A stretch of 64,000 nt of DNA, taken from the NCBI RefSeq assembly GCF_000003815.2, contig NC_049992.1:5282481-5346480 (forward strand). Direction: 5' to 3'. The DNA is from Branchiostoma floridae. Taxonomy: Eukaryota; Chordata; Leptocardii; Amphioxiformes; Branchiostomatidae. The notes below the pieces were generated by a model. That model had not been told where the DNA came from and searched no databases. It was given only the letters and a program-made list of their open reading frames with translations. Below, piece after piece: positions 1 through 11,849 of the stretch; positions within the stretch are counted from its first letter, which is position 1, and each line of letters starts with the position of its first letter. Both the position numbers and the translations under genes were made by a program.

Positions 1-728
1 TTACAAGCCCCGTGTAGTCGTTAGGTATAGGAAATAATGTTGTGTTTCCTGTTTCAGTCCTGAAAAAAAAGGGTCGGTAGGTATAGGGATCATCTTATCT
101 TTTTATTTATTTTGGCCAAAGTACAATACAATTAAACAAAGTAAAACTGAAATGCATGAGGACACTTATTTTTTCAATGCCAAACTTCAATTTTGTGCAT
201 TCTGGTTACAAATCTGTGAATACATTTATCCTTCATTAGATAAGACAATCAGTTTCATTTTTTACTAGAATGGGAAGCAGGCTGAATAGAAATTCTTACT
301 GGAAGCTTTGTGACTCCATTGTCCACCCGCAAAAAAATGGGATCGGCAGGTTTTTCTAGGGTAGGAAGGGAAACAGAAAACAACATTTTTTCGTAGGCCT
401 TGCTACCCCTAGTCTGTGGAACGCAAACTCCGCTGTCCAGGGCTGTAACTGGCCCCTAAAGGGGGCCGGCGGATGTTGGGCGGGCTGCTATAAGCGAGAT
501 TTAATCAGGCTAGCTACCCTCTTCCACACAAGCAAGCACAATCTTAATTTTCTGAGCGACATTCTTTGAGCCGAAGACTTCAATAGATATAACTACTACC
601 GTAACTGGCTGCGATAGAAAGCAAAGCAATCATGACACGTGTTTTTGTTGTGAAATCAGAGCATAGCTGTCCAAGACTAATCATTCTAAGATGAAGGATT
701 TGCTTGCAAGTTACAAGCTTGCAAAGCT
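1..728. other. Intergenic, no gene seen
   Basis: I see no convincing open reading frame or RNA gene here. A TTTCCTGTTTCAGTCCTGAA stretch at 46-65 resembles one near 15460-15485, so at least part of the segment is dispersed repeat. A weak inverted similarity links about 30-100 with about 330-410. Confidence 0.5.
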
Positions 729-974
729 TGTGGATTAGCCTCTACCAGGCTCCGTGGATCGGTAGAATCATTATCCTCACCACATGATAACAGTTAACGC
801 TATAGGTAAATTCCTGTGCGGTCAATCTGCAGCAATCGGTCGCGAAAAGAGATCGCATTTTTTCCCTGTTGAGTGTGGCCAAGCTGTACCTTTTTGGTGA
901 AGTTTGGAGGCAAAAAGGACTCATTTTGGGATGCAATGGCCGACGCAAAACTACGAAAACCTCGCCCTCCTTTT

Positions 975-1174
975 TCAGCACTGGAACCCAGTGCTGAAGA
1001 TGGCGTCAGCACTGGATTTCCAGTGCTGAATGTTCGTCAGCACTGGAAAACCAGTGCTGACGCACTCTCAGCACTCGAAACGCCGGCTTCAGCACTGGAA
1101 ACCGAGTGCTGACGAACATTCAGCACTGGATTTCCAGTGCTGACGAACATTCAGCACTGGAAACCGAGTGCTGA
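975..1174. repeat. Left palindrome array (about 7 copies)
   Basis: About seven copies of a 23-24-bp near-perfect palindrome of the form TCAGCACTGG-NNNN-CCAGTGCTGA, separated by short spacers such as CGAACAT. Central bases vary (AACC, ATTT, AAAA) while the 10-bp arms are conserved; some copies have CGAGTGCTGA or CTCG as arm variants. Each copy could form a 10-bp hairpin. Confidence 0.85.
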
Positions 1175-1681
1175 GAGATCGGGAGACTCTGAGATATACA
1201 GTAATTTGGAATTACGATACATCCTTTGCTCTACTACTAAAACTTATTTATAAAGACATTGCTGGCGGCCAGGGCCACCCAAATCTTTCCCAAAAGGGCT
1301 ATATCTATCACAATCACACAATAAAGTTGCTTATTGTAATAATGATAGCTATCCCTTATACACCTCTTAGACATATACATATCTCTACCTTTCAATTACA
1401 CATGTACAAAGAATAAAATACACAACTGTACACGTTTTACAAGTTTTCCTTGCACAAAGTAACTTTAATTCAAATTTCTGTCCTTTTACTAGTACCGCTA
1501 TCAGTACTTTATAAAAATATGTGCAATAAAGGTCTTCATTCATTCATTTTATAAATGATATATATCCCTTATACAGTATACATAAGATATATTCAATTAC
1601 ATAACGAATGGGTAGCACAACTACAATTAGCTTTGCACGAAATAACTTATTTTTCCTTCGAATTTACGTCTTGTACCCCTC

Positions 1682-2113
1682 TCAGCACTGGGAGATTCCA
1701 GTGCTGGAAGGACGTCAGCACTGGTTCGCACATCGTTCCAGTCCTTAAAAGACGTCAGCACTCGTTTTCCAGTGCTGAAGATTTCATAGCACTGGTTTTC
1801 CAGTGCTGAAGATTTCATAGCACTGGTTTTCCAGTGCTGAAGTGTCCTCGAGCACTGGTAAATCCAGTGCGGAAGGCGAGGTTTTTGTATATCAGCACTC
1901 GGTTCCAGTGCTGACGGCAGTTTCAGCACTGGGTAACCAGTGCTGAATGACCTTTGACCTGACCCGGCCCCGATATCCCCGGATTTCAGCACTGGTAAAC
2001 CGAGTGCTGACGGCAATCAGCACTGGAAAACGAGTGCTGAAAGAAATTCAGCACTGGAAAACCAGTGCTGAGACCGTTCAGACAATTGAATCAGCACTGG
2101 AACACCAGTGCGG
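1682..2113. repeat. Right palindrome array (about 12 copies)
   Basis: About twelve further copies of the same TCAGCACTGG/CCAGTGCTGA palindrome. Some are degenerate (ATAGCACTGG twice in tandem near 1786-1842; GCGGA endings near 1870 and 2110). Together with the left array they fill both arms of the surrounding element. ORFs reading through the array are artefacts of the repeat. Confidence 0.85.
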
Positions 2114-2465
2114 AAGGCGAGGTTTTCGTAGACTTGCATGGCCGACCCGAGGACTTATGACGATAACAAACGTTTGATGCAGGACGGGATGGTTGAAAAT
2201 AAAATGTTTTGCCGGCCCCCGTGAGAAGTCCCGGCCGCTGCTGTCAAGACCCGTCACGGGCGAGTCGGAAAGCAATAAACTACTTCGCACCTATTAGATA
2301 GCGATTAGTGGACTTCAAAGAACATAGCGACCCCGCACAGTCTTCGTGGTGAGGAAACGTACTCTTCTGGCCGGCTAACTCCCCTAGCGTACTATAGATT
2401 CTATTTGTCCAATTTCTACAATTAGACCACCGATCCACGAAGCCTGGTAGAGTCTATGTGGATTA

Positions 2466-3190
2466 CTGCAATGCAGTTTTGCGTTAGTGACTACGTGGCG
2501 GTTGTTTTAACTAATACCAGCCTTAAAAGACAGATGACATGACATGGGGGGGTGCACATTAAAATAAGTGTGGCAATAAAAATTATTGCCATGCTATGCA
2601 TTATTGCCATGGCGACGGTTTTATTGTTAATAAGTATAGATGATTGCCAAAACGACCCCATATCTGCTTGGAGATAAGTAATTGCCAAACGCCATCGTCT
2701 ATAGGCCAGCTGTTCTACAATAACAGGGAAATAGGGGTGATATCTCAAATTATTACATCGATAATGAAAACAGCTACCGCGAAAAAAAAAGATCCCAAGG
2801 ATCAAACACGTTCTAACCATAAAATGCATTTGACTATCAACCGCGCAAAATGTTAACAGTATGCCATGTCAAACCAACCTCAATATTGGAAACGCAAAGC
2901 CCGAACGAGATGGCATATTCCGACGAGGACAACATCTGCTTGACGGTATCAAATTACTACAAGGCTTAAGGCACAATCATAAGGAAGACCTGAACCACTA
3001 TACCGGACGGCATAGGGGTGAAAACTGAAATTATTACATCCATAATAAAAACAGCTACGGCGAAAAAAAATAACGTGCATCATTTCCCAACCGAGTACAG
3101 ACGACATGCCAATCCATATGTGATTGCGGCATACGGAACATAGAGATATAGGTGCGAACACTCAACGCACAAAGTGATTACAATACTCTG
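2466..3190. other. Intergenic, dispersed repeat fragments
   Basis: No gene is seen. GTGGCAATAAAAATTATTGC near 2569 recurs at about 42781-42800 followed by the same CATGGCGACGGT, so this is a dispersed repeat. Two stretches containing TATTACATC-ATAATRAAAACAGCTAC near 2750 and 3030 repeat each other. Confidence 0.45.
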
Positions 3191-3255
3191 TTACTGGAGG
3201 TTACCCTCCAGTGTCACAGAGTAAAAAGCTAAGACAAAGTTGGGGCAATCAGTAC

Positions 3256-3526
3256 CTGTAACATCAGCTTCCGGGCAGTAGCCGCATGCGCCGTACATGG
3301 TGTTGATGATCTCATGGCCCATGGTTACGGTATAAGTACCTGTCGCATCTGTTTCGTATGTTTGTTCACCGTCATTGTTTGCAGCATCGGTCTCCATGGT
3401 TACGGTATAAGTACCTGTCGCATCTGTTTCGTATGTTTGTTCACCGTCATTGTTTGTAGGATCGGTCTCCATCGTGGTGTCGGGGTCTTCCCCGCATGCG
3501 GAAGTGGTGTTGGCCGCGCTTTCCAT
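3256..3526 (-). CDS. Possible coding exon: acidic, two 25-residue Tyr/Thr-rich repeats
   Basis: A 271-bp open segment reads from an ATG (MESAANTT...) placed just after a good acceptor (AAACACAG at about 3529) to a possible donor (ACAG/GTACTG at 3256), ending in phase 1. It contains two near-identical 25-aa repeats (75 bp in DNA) with core GEQTYETDATGTYTVT, then a short Cys/Tyr-containing segment (MYGACGYCPEADVT). I do not recognise a family. The acidic, tyrosine-bearing composition and phase-1 exit resemble the cytoplasmic-tail exons at 21963-22935 and 56746-57337, so it may be the first coding exon of another receptor. No following exons were found, and it could instead be a repeat-derived ORF. 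Confidence 0.35.
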
Positions 3527-3649
3527 TTCTGTGTTTAATGAAGGAACTTTCACCGACAGGCCATGTTGAGTAACAGAGGAACGAAGGAAAGAAGCCAACC
3601 AGCCCACTGTTGGGTCTAGCCCAAACAGCTCAACACGTCTGACGAACGG

Positions 3650-5010
3650 ATTATAAAAGCAAGGATGTTATCTAACGTCCTTGGTAAAAGCAAATTGTTT
3701 TTTATAATGCAAATTAAAGAAAAATAAAAGCAAGGACGTCATATCATTGATAAAAGAAAATGTAATGCATAAAAAAGTAAGGACGCTACACAACTTTAAA
3801 AGCAAATTATTTTTGAAATGCAAATGCAAAAAAAAATAAAAGTAAAGACGCTATACAACATTCTTGATAAAAACAAACGATTTTTTATAATGCAAATGCA
3901 AAAAAAAATAAAAGTCAGGACGTTATACAAAGTCCTTCATAAAAGCAAATGATTTTTTTATAATGCAAATGAAAAAAAAGAAATAAAAGTAAGGACGTTC
4001 TCTAACGTCCTTGATAAAAGCAAATGATTCTTATGATCCAAATGCAAAGAACAAAAACAAAGACGTTATCTTATAAAATATTATTTCATAATGCAAACGC
4101 AAAAATAAAGGAAATGATTTTTTATAATGCAAATGCAAAAAAAATAAAAGTAAGGACGCCTCACAACTTCCTTGATAAAAGCAAATGATTTGATTTTTTT
4201 ATAATGCAAATGCAAAAAAGGGCAAGGACGTTATTTAACGTCCTTGATAAAGCAAATGATTTTTTATAATGCAAACGGAACAAAAATTAAGCAAGGACTT
4301 TATCTAATAAAATTCTATTTTATGATGCAAATGCAAAAAATAAAAGCAAATGATGTCTTAGAATGCAAATGCAAATGCAAAAAAAATTAAAGTAAGGACG
4401 CCTCACAACTTCCTTGATAAAAGGAAATGACCTTTTTTATAATGCAATTGCAAAAAAGGGCAAGGACGTTATTTACCGTCCTTGATAAAGCAAATGTTTT
4501 TTTATGTAAATGCAAAAAAATAAAAGTAAGGACGTTCTCTAACGTCCGTGATTAAAGCAAATGTTTTTTTGAAATGCAAACGTAAAATGATTTTAGCAAG
4601 GACTTTATCTAATAAAATTCTACTTTATGATGCAAATGCAAAAAATAAAAGCAAATGATGATTTTTTGTAATGCAAATGCAAGAAATAAAAATTAAGGAC
4701 GCCTCATAACTTTCTCGATAAAAGCAAATAATTTTTTATGATGCAAATGCAAAAAAAGGCTAGGGCGTTGTCTAACATCCTTGATAAAATCATATGATTT
4801 TTATAATGCAAATGCAGTAAAATAAAAGCAAATGATCTTTTATAATGCAAATGAAAAAAAAATAAAAATAAGGACGCCTCACAACTTCCTTGATAAAAGC
4901 AAATGTTTTTTAAAACGCAAATGCAAAAAAGGGCAAGGACGTTATCTAACGTCCTTGATAAAAGCAAGCATTTGTTATAATGAAAATACTAAAGATAAAG
5001 CAAGGACTTT
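3650..5010. repeat. Palindromic A/T-rich minisatellite, about 1.35 kb
   Basis: Irregular tandem units of roughly 60-110 bp share AAGCAAATGATTTTTTATAA, TGCAAATGCAAAAAAAATAA and AAGGACGTTATCTAACGTCC. The last is a palindrome (GGACGTT-nnn-AACGTCC) that can form a hairpin in several units (for example about 4220-4240 and 4937-4957). ORFs in the block are repeat artefacts. Confidence 0.85.
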
Positions 5011-6052
5011 CTCTAAAATGTAAAAAAAATGATTATCAGAAAAAGTGTTCCTCTTCTTTGGAGAATCATCTGTTTTCATTTTCGTCAGTAAATTTCATTT
5101 GCATCATAAACGAGAAGAAGCCGCACAAATGTATTAGACTACTAAGTTTTAGAACCCATGTTTTAGATTTGTCTTAGAAACCATGTGAACTGTATTAGGA
5201 ACTTTTATATCTGTATGCCTGTACTTAGCCCGATAGGGTATGAATTTGCAATAAAGGCTATTATTTGTTATTCTTTATTCATAAAAATCATTTACTTTTA
5301 TAACAGTCGTCCTTGCTTTTATGAACCGTTTGATGAAACTTTGCATGACTGATCTCCACGGTACTTGTGAAACAACAGTTACGTCAAATATGATGACGCA
5401 CATTTTGTCCTCACATCTAGATTGTTCAGGCAATAGCTGATAATGAATGCATAATTTTGATGGCATGTGGTAATATATGTTTATTTGATATGTTGAACTT
5501 CCACACCAGTTTGACACAGTCTCAGCCATATGATTCGAAGACAAAAGTAACTAAAATGGTAATATTTGCAAGCAAATACAGAATGTTACCTTCACATGTT
5601 GTAGTCTAACACTGGCAACTGTTTTGTTCATTCTTATTTGAACACATTTCTAAATGTAGTGAACCGAGCCCCTCTAGATCTGACATTGCTACATTATGTA
5701 ACCGAACACCACATGGTGCCTGCTACTTTACCGGTTACCATGGTGACAGCCGTCTGGTCCAGGTCGTTGACCTTATTTGCGCGGAGAGGAAGAAACAAAG
5801 CAAAAACAGACATGTTCCCTTCTATGAAGGTAACATAATGATAATGATACTGTTATATACGTTGTATTGCCCTCGCCTCTTCCCTCGTGACCTCAATGAA
5901 AAGCGACCTGCAGGCCGATTTGAGCTTTCATGAATAAACAAATCTTTAAAAAAAATAGTACAAATTGACTATAAAGATTGGTAATACATTTTGTGTACAC
6001 GAGTTTATGTTTTCGTTTGTAGTTTACACGTATACGCATTTAAGCAACCAGT
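5011..6052. other. Intergenic; LINE-like tail near 5875-5950
   Basis: No gene is seen. The segment about 5871-5946 (CTCGCCTCTTCCCTCGTGAC then AATGAAAAGCGACCTGCAGG, ending in AATAAACAAAT) matches about 52365-52442 and has the look of the 3' end of a dispersed non-LTR retrotransposon or SINE. TAACGTTACC-like motifs and simple A/T sequence fill the rest. Confidence 0.45.
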
Positions 6053-6125
6053 TTTATTTAAAGCCTCGCATTGCGCAACGTAACTCTGGCGTCTGCTCTG
6101 TAGACATTTGTTTCTCAATCATTGT

Positions 6126-9082
6126 TCACTTGTCAGCCCCTGCCACCACTTTGTCGTACACCTTTCTGGCTTGCTCTCTGTACATCCTCGGGACTGGTCC
6201 GAACACGGGCAGCCTGTCGCTCTCCGTCCGCTGCGCCATGTTGTAGTGGTGGAGGATCTTGTCCCAGTGGGTGGACACGCCCTGTTGGCCGTACAACCTG
6301 ACCAGGTAGTAATGAGCACGGGGGACCTGTGGGACAAAAACAGCCGCTCACTTCATTGTGGTAAAAACAAAACCGTTTGTTTGCTTGCCTTTGTCTTCAT
6401 AAAAGCTCGATTCGGCTCACAGGTCACTTTTCATCGATGCCATGATCGAAGAGGTAAGGTCCAGACAAAATCTATAACAGAGGTACAGTTTACATAAGTT
6501 AAAGTCCTGATAAGTCCTTACACATGTATGCAAAAAAAAAACCTTACACATGTATGGTACAAAAACACATAATAGTGCCTGCTGCTGCATTATTTGCGTC
6601 CGTTTGATTTGGTTTAAATTTCATCTCCCTTTCCAATTCTATTGTTTTATTTTAGTACAACTTTCTTTCGTCAAGTCGGTTGTACTTATGAGCTACAATT
6701 GAATTCGAATAATTGAAATGATTATCATTATTTTATTATGTATCATTTTTGCTGTTTTTTCTGTTTACAACCATATCTAATACAGTTTTATCACTTGCAG
6801 CACAAGTTGTACTTTCAAGTTGATATTTTGTTGTATGAATCGGAGTATAATTGATTTATGATATTTGACTTCACTCGACTTTTGAGTTTCCCTTTGTTTT
6901 CTGCTATTTCAAAATCATTATGATATGTTTATATGTCCGTTGTTATATCTTTTAATCTGGACTTCAGGAAGAGTAGTGATGTATCACTAATTGAGATCTA
7001 AATATTTCTTTCATTCTTTCCTTCGGGTATGAAAACCCATGGAGCACACAATACCAAGGGACACACGAACATACATAGAAAAAGCTAACTGTACAGCAGA
7101 CCATAAGTGTTGTAAAAGTCAGACGTCACGAATACAATTATCGAAGGAAGTAATCTTTGTAAGAAAGAATAACATAGCCCCCTTCTCCTTGATTTAAATG
7201 TGTTAGTCAATTGGTAAACAAACGTTATACTAGCACTACACCGCTGAGGTAAATTCATAAATAAACCAAATCAATCCAAACCTGATGGTGACAGGACGGA
7301 GCGGTGTGTAGGAAGTGTTCCAACTGCCTGACGGCCTGTGGAACGGACACAGACATGGAGCTTCGTGCGGTGTAGAACAGAGTAGACAGGTGGGTGGGTT
7401 TGTGCATGAGGGCACTGGCACAGGCGGACAGAGTCGGGCCGGCCTGTTTGGTGCTCGTCCACAGGGTAGAACACAGCGCGAAGTATATGTAAGCTATGTC
7501 GTTGTATAAAGCATCTGTTTTCCCACGCTGGAGGACAACGTCGATGACATTGTTTATGGCTCGCAGTCGACGGTCTCCCGCTGGAAGCTGCAGTGCCTGT
7601 AGCAGCAGACAGGGGGTGTTGTTAGCGCTGTCCCGCAGCTCAGTCGATAAGAGGTTGTTTAGTTTCGCCTTGTCGAGGTTTAGCCAGTGTTGAGCATACA
7701 GAACGGTTTCCACGTCTCCTGGTAACACTTCCTCCATGAGCACGAGCCCTTCCAAGAGATCCCTGACGCCCTCCCCCTGCTGATACCCGCTATCGACCAA
7801 CATGGCCGCTCCCTTCTCCAAACAGCTGTAGGCTTGAAGCATTGCTTTCGCGGTTGGTGAATCTTTATGCCGTTTTAGCCTGGCTGCCAGGCTAATCTGT
7901 GGACGTTTCTGTTTAGGTTTCCCCTTGCCAGATGACGAATCATATTCTTTCCCGCCTTGTGGATCTTCATCGGATGTAAAGATGGACAGCGCGGCTAGAT
8001 CGCTCCCCGGTGCCCCCGAGTTCTCTGCATCTGTGGTGTAGAGAGTTTCCTGCAGTTTCTGAAGTGGTGGAAATATGTAAGTAATTTTGCGAGTGAGTAA
8101 CTAAACGATAGAAAACAGAAAGTCATAAAATGCATTTACAACTCTGCGACACATGAAGGTCACCATACAGTGAGGTTATAGAATTTGAGAAGCAAAAACT
8201 TAACAACGCCATTATAAACCACTAACAGCATTATATATAACAATATATCCGCCAGAATCGCCTATTCTATCGTATGGGAGCCTATGTCTGTCACAAACAG
8301 AACACTAGGGATATGTCAGACCGGTGGTCTCCCATGCATAAGTCCATCCATCTAAAAATGTTGACATGAATCGAAGTTCAAACGCTTTGACTGTATTTTA
8401 AGTGAATATCTACAAGCGCAGATTCAAGTCTGCCTCTCGACCAGTAGAACCACAATATTGGCAAGTCTAATTAGTTATAGCCCACCTTTACTGGTGACGT
8501 TACTTGTGTCAGGTCGTCCTCCATTTTGTTTTGCCTCGTTACACCTTTCACCAGCCCAGCTGCTATCCTGTCTTCAGCTACCGTCGGTACTTCCCACTGT
8601 TCCGCACTCACATCAACCGTCTCCGTGTACCCGATCTTCTCCAGCTCTGCTGTCAGACAAGCCTTGAGGAAAGGGCCGTTTAGTATGGAGCTGAAGTAGT
8701 CGTACCCAAGTCTGGAGTGAAAGATGACAGGGACTAGAAGAGAGCCGACTTGTACCTCCAACCCAACCTCCGGGTCGGCTGGCTGGTTAGGGTTGTCGGG
8801 ATCCCATCGCTCGACAGATCTACGTATCACCTGCCTGACTAGATCCACTTGTTGGAAGTAGAAGGCGGCGATCCCGACACCCACACCGGTACCTCCCCCA
8901 GGCACAGCACCGCTCCGCCATGGGTTGTAGATTCTGAGTTGTACACGGCCCCACTCTCCCGTCCGAGCAATCTGGGCGTCTACAACTGGCTGCAATGCCC
9001 CTACAAGTTGTCCAGCCATCGAACGTTGTTCTTCCGAACGTTGTTCTTTCGAACGTTGTTCTTCCTGGAGGTTTTCAGCCAT
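6126..9082 (-). CDS. Unknown 524-aa protein, helical repeat-like C-terminal half, three exons
   Basis: Exons are 8486-9082 (start MAENLQEEQRSKEQRSEEQR), 7282-8058 and 6126-6326. All junctions are GT-AG and phase 0, giving 524 aa. The N-terminus has three EQRS-type repeats caused by a short tandem repeat in the DNA, followed by a compact domain (QLVGALQPVVDAQIARTGEW, then GVGIAAFYFQQVDLVRQVI). A basic/low-complexity linker (GKGKPKQKRPQISLAARLKR) leads to a helical region in exon 2 and a conserved-looking end (RAHYYLVRLYGQQGV, RLPVFGPVPRMYREQARKVY) that could be degenerate TPR-like repeats. I cannot name the family and infer no function. No signal peptide or TM is seen, so it is probably intracellular. 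An AATAAA signal lies at 6053-6058 on this strand. A rearranged copy is at 11850-13235. Confidence 0.8.
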
Positions 9083-9795
9083 ACCGTGGATTGGTAGGAT
9101 TAATAGAGATATATCTTTACAGGGTGACCAAATATGTGCCCCCCTCCCCTACTGTGTGCGGATTTGATAGCGCAATGACGTGGAACCGGTTGGACGGTAC
9201 ACACGCTCATATTTGCCTGCGGCGTTCTTCTAATTCTAGGCTACTGTAATTTTGGACGTTGTGCGAGGACATGGGTGTATTAAAAAAAATCTTACCTTGT
9301 TGTGTGAAAAGTAAATATATGTATTATATGATTTTCCTTTGAAACTTGCGGTCATATCCTGGACCCTGTCAGAAATCGCCTAGCTCATGTTGTTTGAGTA
9401 CATGAGTAAAATTAGCATGCTCGCATCAATTTTGGCGTTCCATATAATCAGCATGGCCTTATAATCTAAAATTTGTCTTCATACATATCAATTTTATTTA
9501 GGATACCACATCTGCTTTTCAACAAGACTCCTTGGTGTCACTGACGAAAGGTAGTGGATGCTACATACAGGAAACGTCTGGCCGTTTTCAAAATCATATC
9601 CAATTGCTTGAGTAACTGCTATTCAGTGTATTTTTTGTTTCTTGGATGTCCAACCTTCATGGACGCGTTTTTTAAATAATATTATCAAGGCCCTTAATTC
9701 TATTACCTCCATGAAAAATGGAAGCAAGGTTTTGGCGTGTCTGATATAAATTTGGAGGATACAGGTCAAGATCAATACCCTCTGGTGTGTGACCT
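9083..9795. other. Upstream region of the 6-9 kb gene; no other gene
   Basis: About 9090-9190 is the 5' flank of the gene ending at 9082 and is copied in inverted orientation at about 11850-11945 (shared AGAGATA-n-TTTACAGGGTGACCAAAT). The remainder shows nothing recognisable. Confidence 0.5.
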
Positions 9796-10010
9796 ACTGC
9801 AGCAGAACTTCCCGTCTGTTGTACTTTTTGTCCTGGACATGCTATGGTGGTGCAGATAGCCGTAGTGAGAACATGGTGTAGGTTTTGGCCTACTAGCGGC
9901 TTGCTTTGTAGCTGAAGAAGAGAGGGGGCAAAATAACTTCCCGTCTGTTGTACTTTTTGTCCTGGACATGCTATGATGGTGGCAGATAGCCGACTAGTAA
10001 GAAAACATGG
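9796..10010. repeat. Direct duplication of a dispersed repeat
   Basis: AACTTCCCGTCTGTTGTACT followed by TTTTGTCCTGGACATGCTAT occurs twice, about 133 bp apart (about 9803 and 9936). Between the copies is GGCCTACTAGCGGCTTGCTT, which recurs at about 10802. The CTAGCGGCTTGC family also appears near 17875 and 18005, and inverted near 43030. Confidence 0.7.
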
Positions 10011-10031
10011 TGTAGGTTTTCAGGTATGTAA

Positions 10032-10782
10032 GCGTGCCACACAGCACGTTTCGACGGCGTCAAAAGTGCACAGGAAACACGCAATGACGGCAGTCCCAAG
10101 GTGCCATATTGGGTACCCACAACGGCTGTTTCTTACTGTCTCAACATTGACAAAGGGCACAAACAGTGGACTATACTCGGTCACAAAATAGATTAACAAT
10201 CATACTTTACGATCTTTTGGTTTCTATGAACGACAAATCTTACGAAAATACAGGTTCTTCGCAGGTTTACTGCGGACACTCTGCGCAGCATATCATAACT
10301 ATGACATCGCGANNNNNNNNNNNNNNNNNNNNNNNNNNNNNNNNNNNNNNNNNNNNNNNNNNNNNNNNNNNNNNNNNNNNNNNNNNNNNNNNNNNNNNNN
10401 NNNNNNNNNNNNGTAGGGCATCTGAAGATTATAAGAAGTGGAAAAGTTTATAGTTTTGCAGCTGTTTTTATTTATTTTCAGGACGGGATAGTTGAACGAT
10501 CTTCAAAATCCGCGCTCGCAAGTTATGACAGGCGCTCCGTACGAACTTGGCAACTTCGGTATTTTCGTAAGATCTGTCGTTCATAGAAACCAAAAGATCG
10601 TAAAGTATGATTGTTAATCTATTTTGTGACCGAGTATAGTCCACTGTTTGTGCCCTTTGTCAATGTTGAGACAGTAAGAAACAGCCGTTGTGGGTACCCA
10701 ATATGGCACCTTGGGACTGCCGTCATTGCGTGTTTCCTGTGCACTTTTGACGCCGTCGAAACGTGCTGTGTGGCACGCTTAT
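10032..10782. repeat. Long inverted repeat (about 225-bp arms) around an assembly gap
   Basis: About 10032-10255 (GTGCCACACAGCACGTTTCG ... ACAAATCTTACGAAAATAC) and about 10557-10782 are near-perfect inverted complements. Between them lie about 300 bp including a 100-N gap. A transposon with long terminal inverted repeats is most likely; a collapsed or mis-joined hairpin in the assembly is the alternative. ORFs in both arms are mirror images and not real genes. Confidence 0.85.
10313..10412. other. Assembly gap (100 N)
   Basis: Exactly 100 N, a conventional placeholder of unknown true size, placed between the two inverted arms. Confidence 0.99.
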
Positions 10783-10879
10783 ATAGCTCATCATCAGGTT
10801 TTGGCCTACTAGCGGCTTGCTCTGTAGCTGAAGGAGGGAGGGGGGGGGGCAAAATCTTCCTAACTTCTTGGAATGACTG

Positions 10880-11849
10880 AACAGAAGAACCACGGATTTT
10901 CAGAGATACACACAGTAAACTGTAAAGTATGCAGGTTATGAAGCATAATCAATGAGGAAATGTCACAACCTCAGTGTTTTTCATGGTAGGACTTTAATAG
11001 ATTCCAACAAATGACAGCAATAAAGTAAATGACCCCAGATTTGCATAATTAATGTATATTCCGTACAACATTGTAGCATTTGAAAGTTAGTTAACCCTAT
11101 CTAGACCGGTTTTTTTTATTCCTTGGGCCTTCGTAACTTCAAAACGGCTTGGGTTGCGATGACCAAATTTGCAGGGGATGATGTAATCGTAGAGTTTAAT
11201 CTGACATCTTGGATGTCCATGACGTAATTAGATTACCATGAATCATGAATATTGAATCATACTGTAAAAGTAATAAAAATTGAAACCTGATTATTTAAGC
11301 TGAAAGTAGTACATTTGGGAAATATGTCTGTCAGAAACCCGTTTACAATCACAAGGTTATAATTTTTCGTATAGTTGTTGCCAGCAATGTTTTAGGGAAA
11401 GTCACCAAGTTTCGTAGTCCAAGCACACATTGTTTGGCAGTTATACGACGTCGAAGTTGGCGCAGGTACCTTAAGCCACCCCCCAACCCCCCGGTCTTTA
11501 TAGGGTCTACATGATATACGGAGGATGTAAATCTGGATGCCATTTACATAACTTTTTACATATTTCATGAATGCTTCATTAGCAATAGTAAGGAACTAAG
11601 CTTCCATATGAAAGGCAACCTTAGCGTTATTATATCGTTAAGAGAGGAAATAATCTGGAGAAGGCAATCTGTATGAAATTGGTGTATACTGCACTGTACT
11701 TTATACTTTGAGTGGTTAAAATGTCACTGAAACAAGCGGCACTAGGGTTCCCTAAATATTGTAACCCACAAAAATTAGGCCTTGATCCAGACAGTAACCG
11801 TTTTCCGTTGACAATGTTCGGTACGTTAACAGCATATATGTGTTAAATT
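10880..11849. other. Intergenic, repeat-derived
   Basis: No gene is seen. About 11365-11465, read on the minus strand, matches about 31690-31780 on the plus strand (GGACTACGAAACTTGGTGAC shared with few changes), indicating a dispersed repeat in opposite orientations. Confidence 0.45.

Larger units (their letters stand above)
738..2456. mobile_element. 1.7-kb TIR/foldback element carrying palindrome arrays
   Basis: The left end (GCCTCTACCAGGCTCCGTGG and on to about 763) is the inverted complement of the right end (about 2430-2456). A perfect 9-bp direct repeat, TGTGGATTA, flanks the unit at 729-737 and 2457-2465, as expected for a target-site duplication. Its right end closely matches the right end of the short element at 45006-45214. 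Inside, a second inverted match joins about 936-968 (ATGCAATGGCCGAC, then AAAACCTCGCC) to about 2108-2146. No transposase ORF is seen, so it is non-autonomous. The superfamily is not established; 9-bp duplications are typical of Mutator-like elements, among others. Confidence 0.75.

Noticed and set aside
975-2113. CRISPR-like array
   Set aside because: Repeats are palindromes with very short, non-unique spacers in an animal genome and lie within TIRs; no cas genes.
8849-9097. Plus-strand ORF opposite exon 1 of the 6-9 kb gene
   Set aside because: The minus-strand frame has splice-compatible exons and a coherent protein; the plus ORF is its shadow.
10166-10880. Mirror ORFs on both sides of the assembly gap
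   Set aside because: They are the two arms of one inverted repeat, without conserved protein features.
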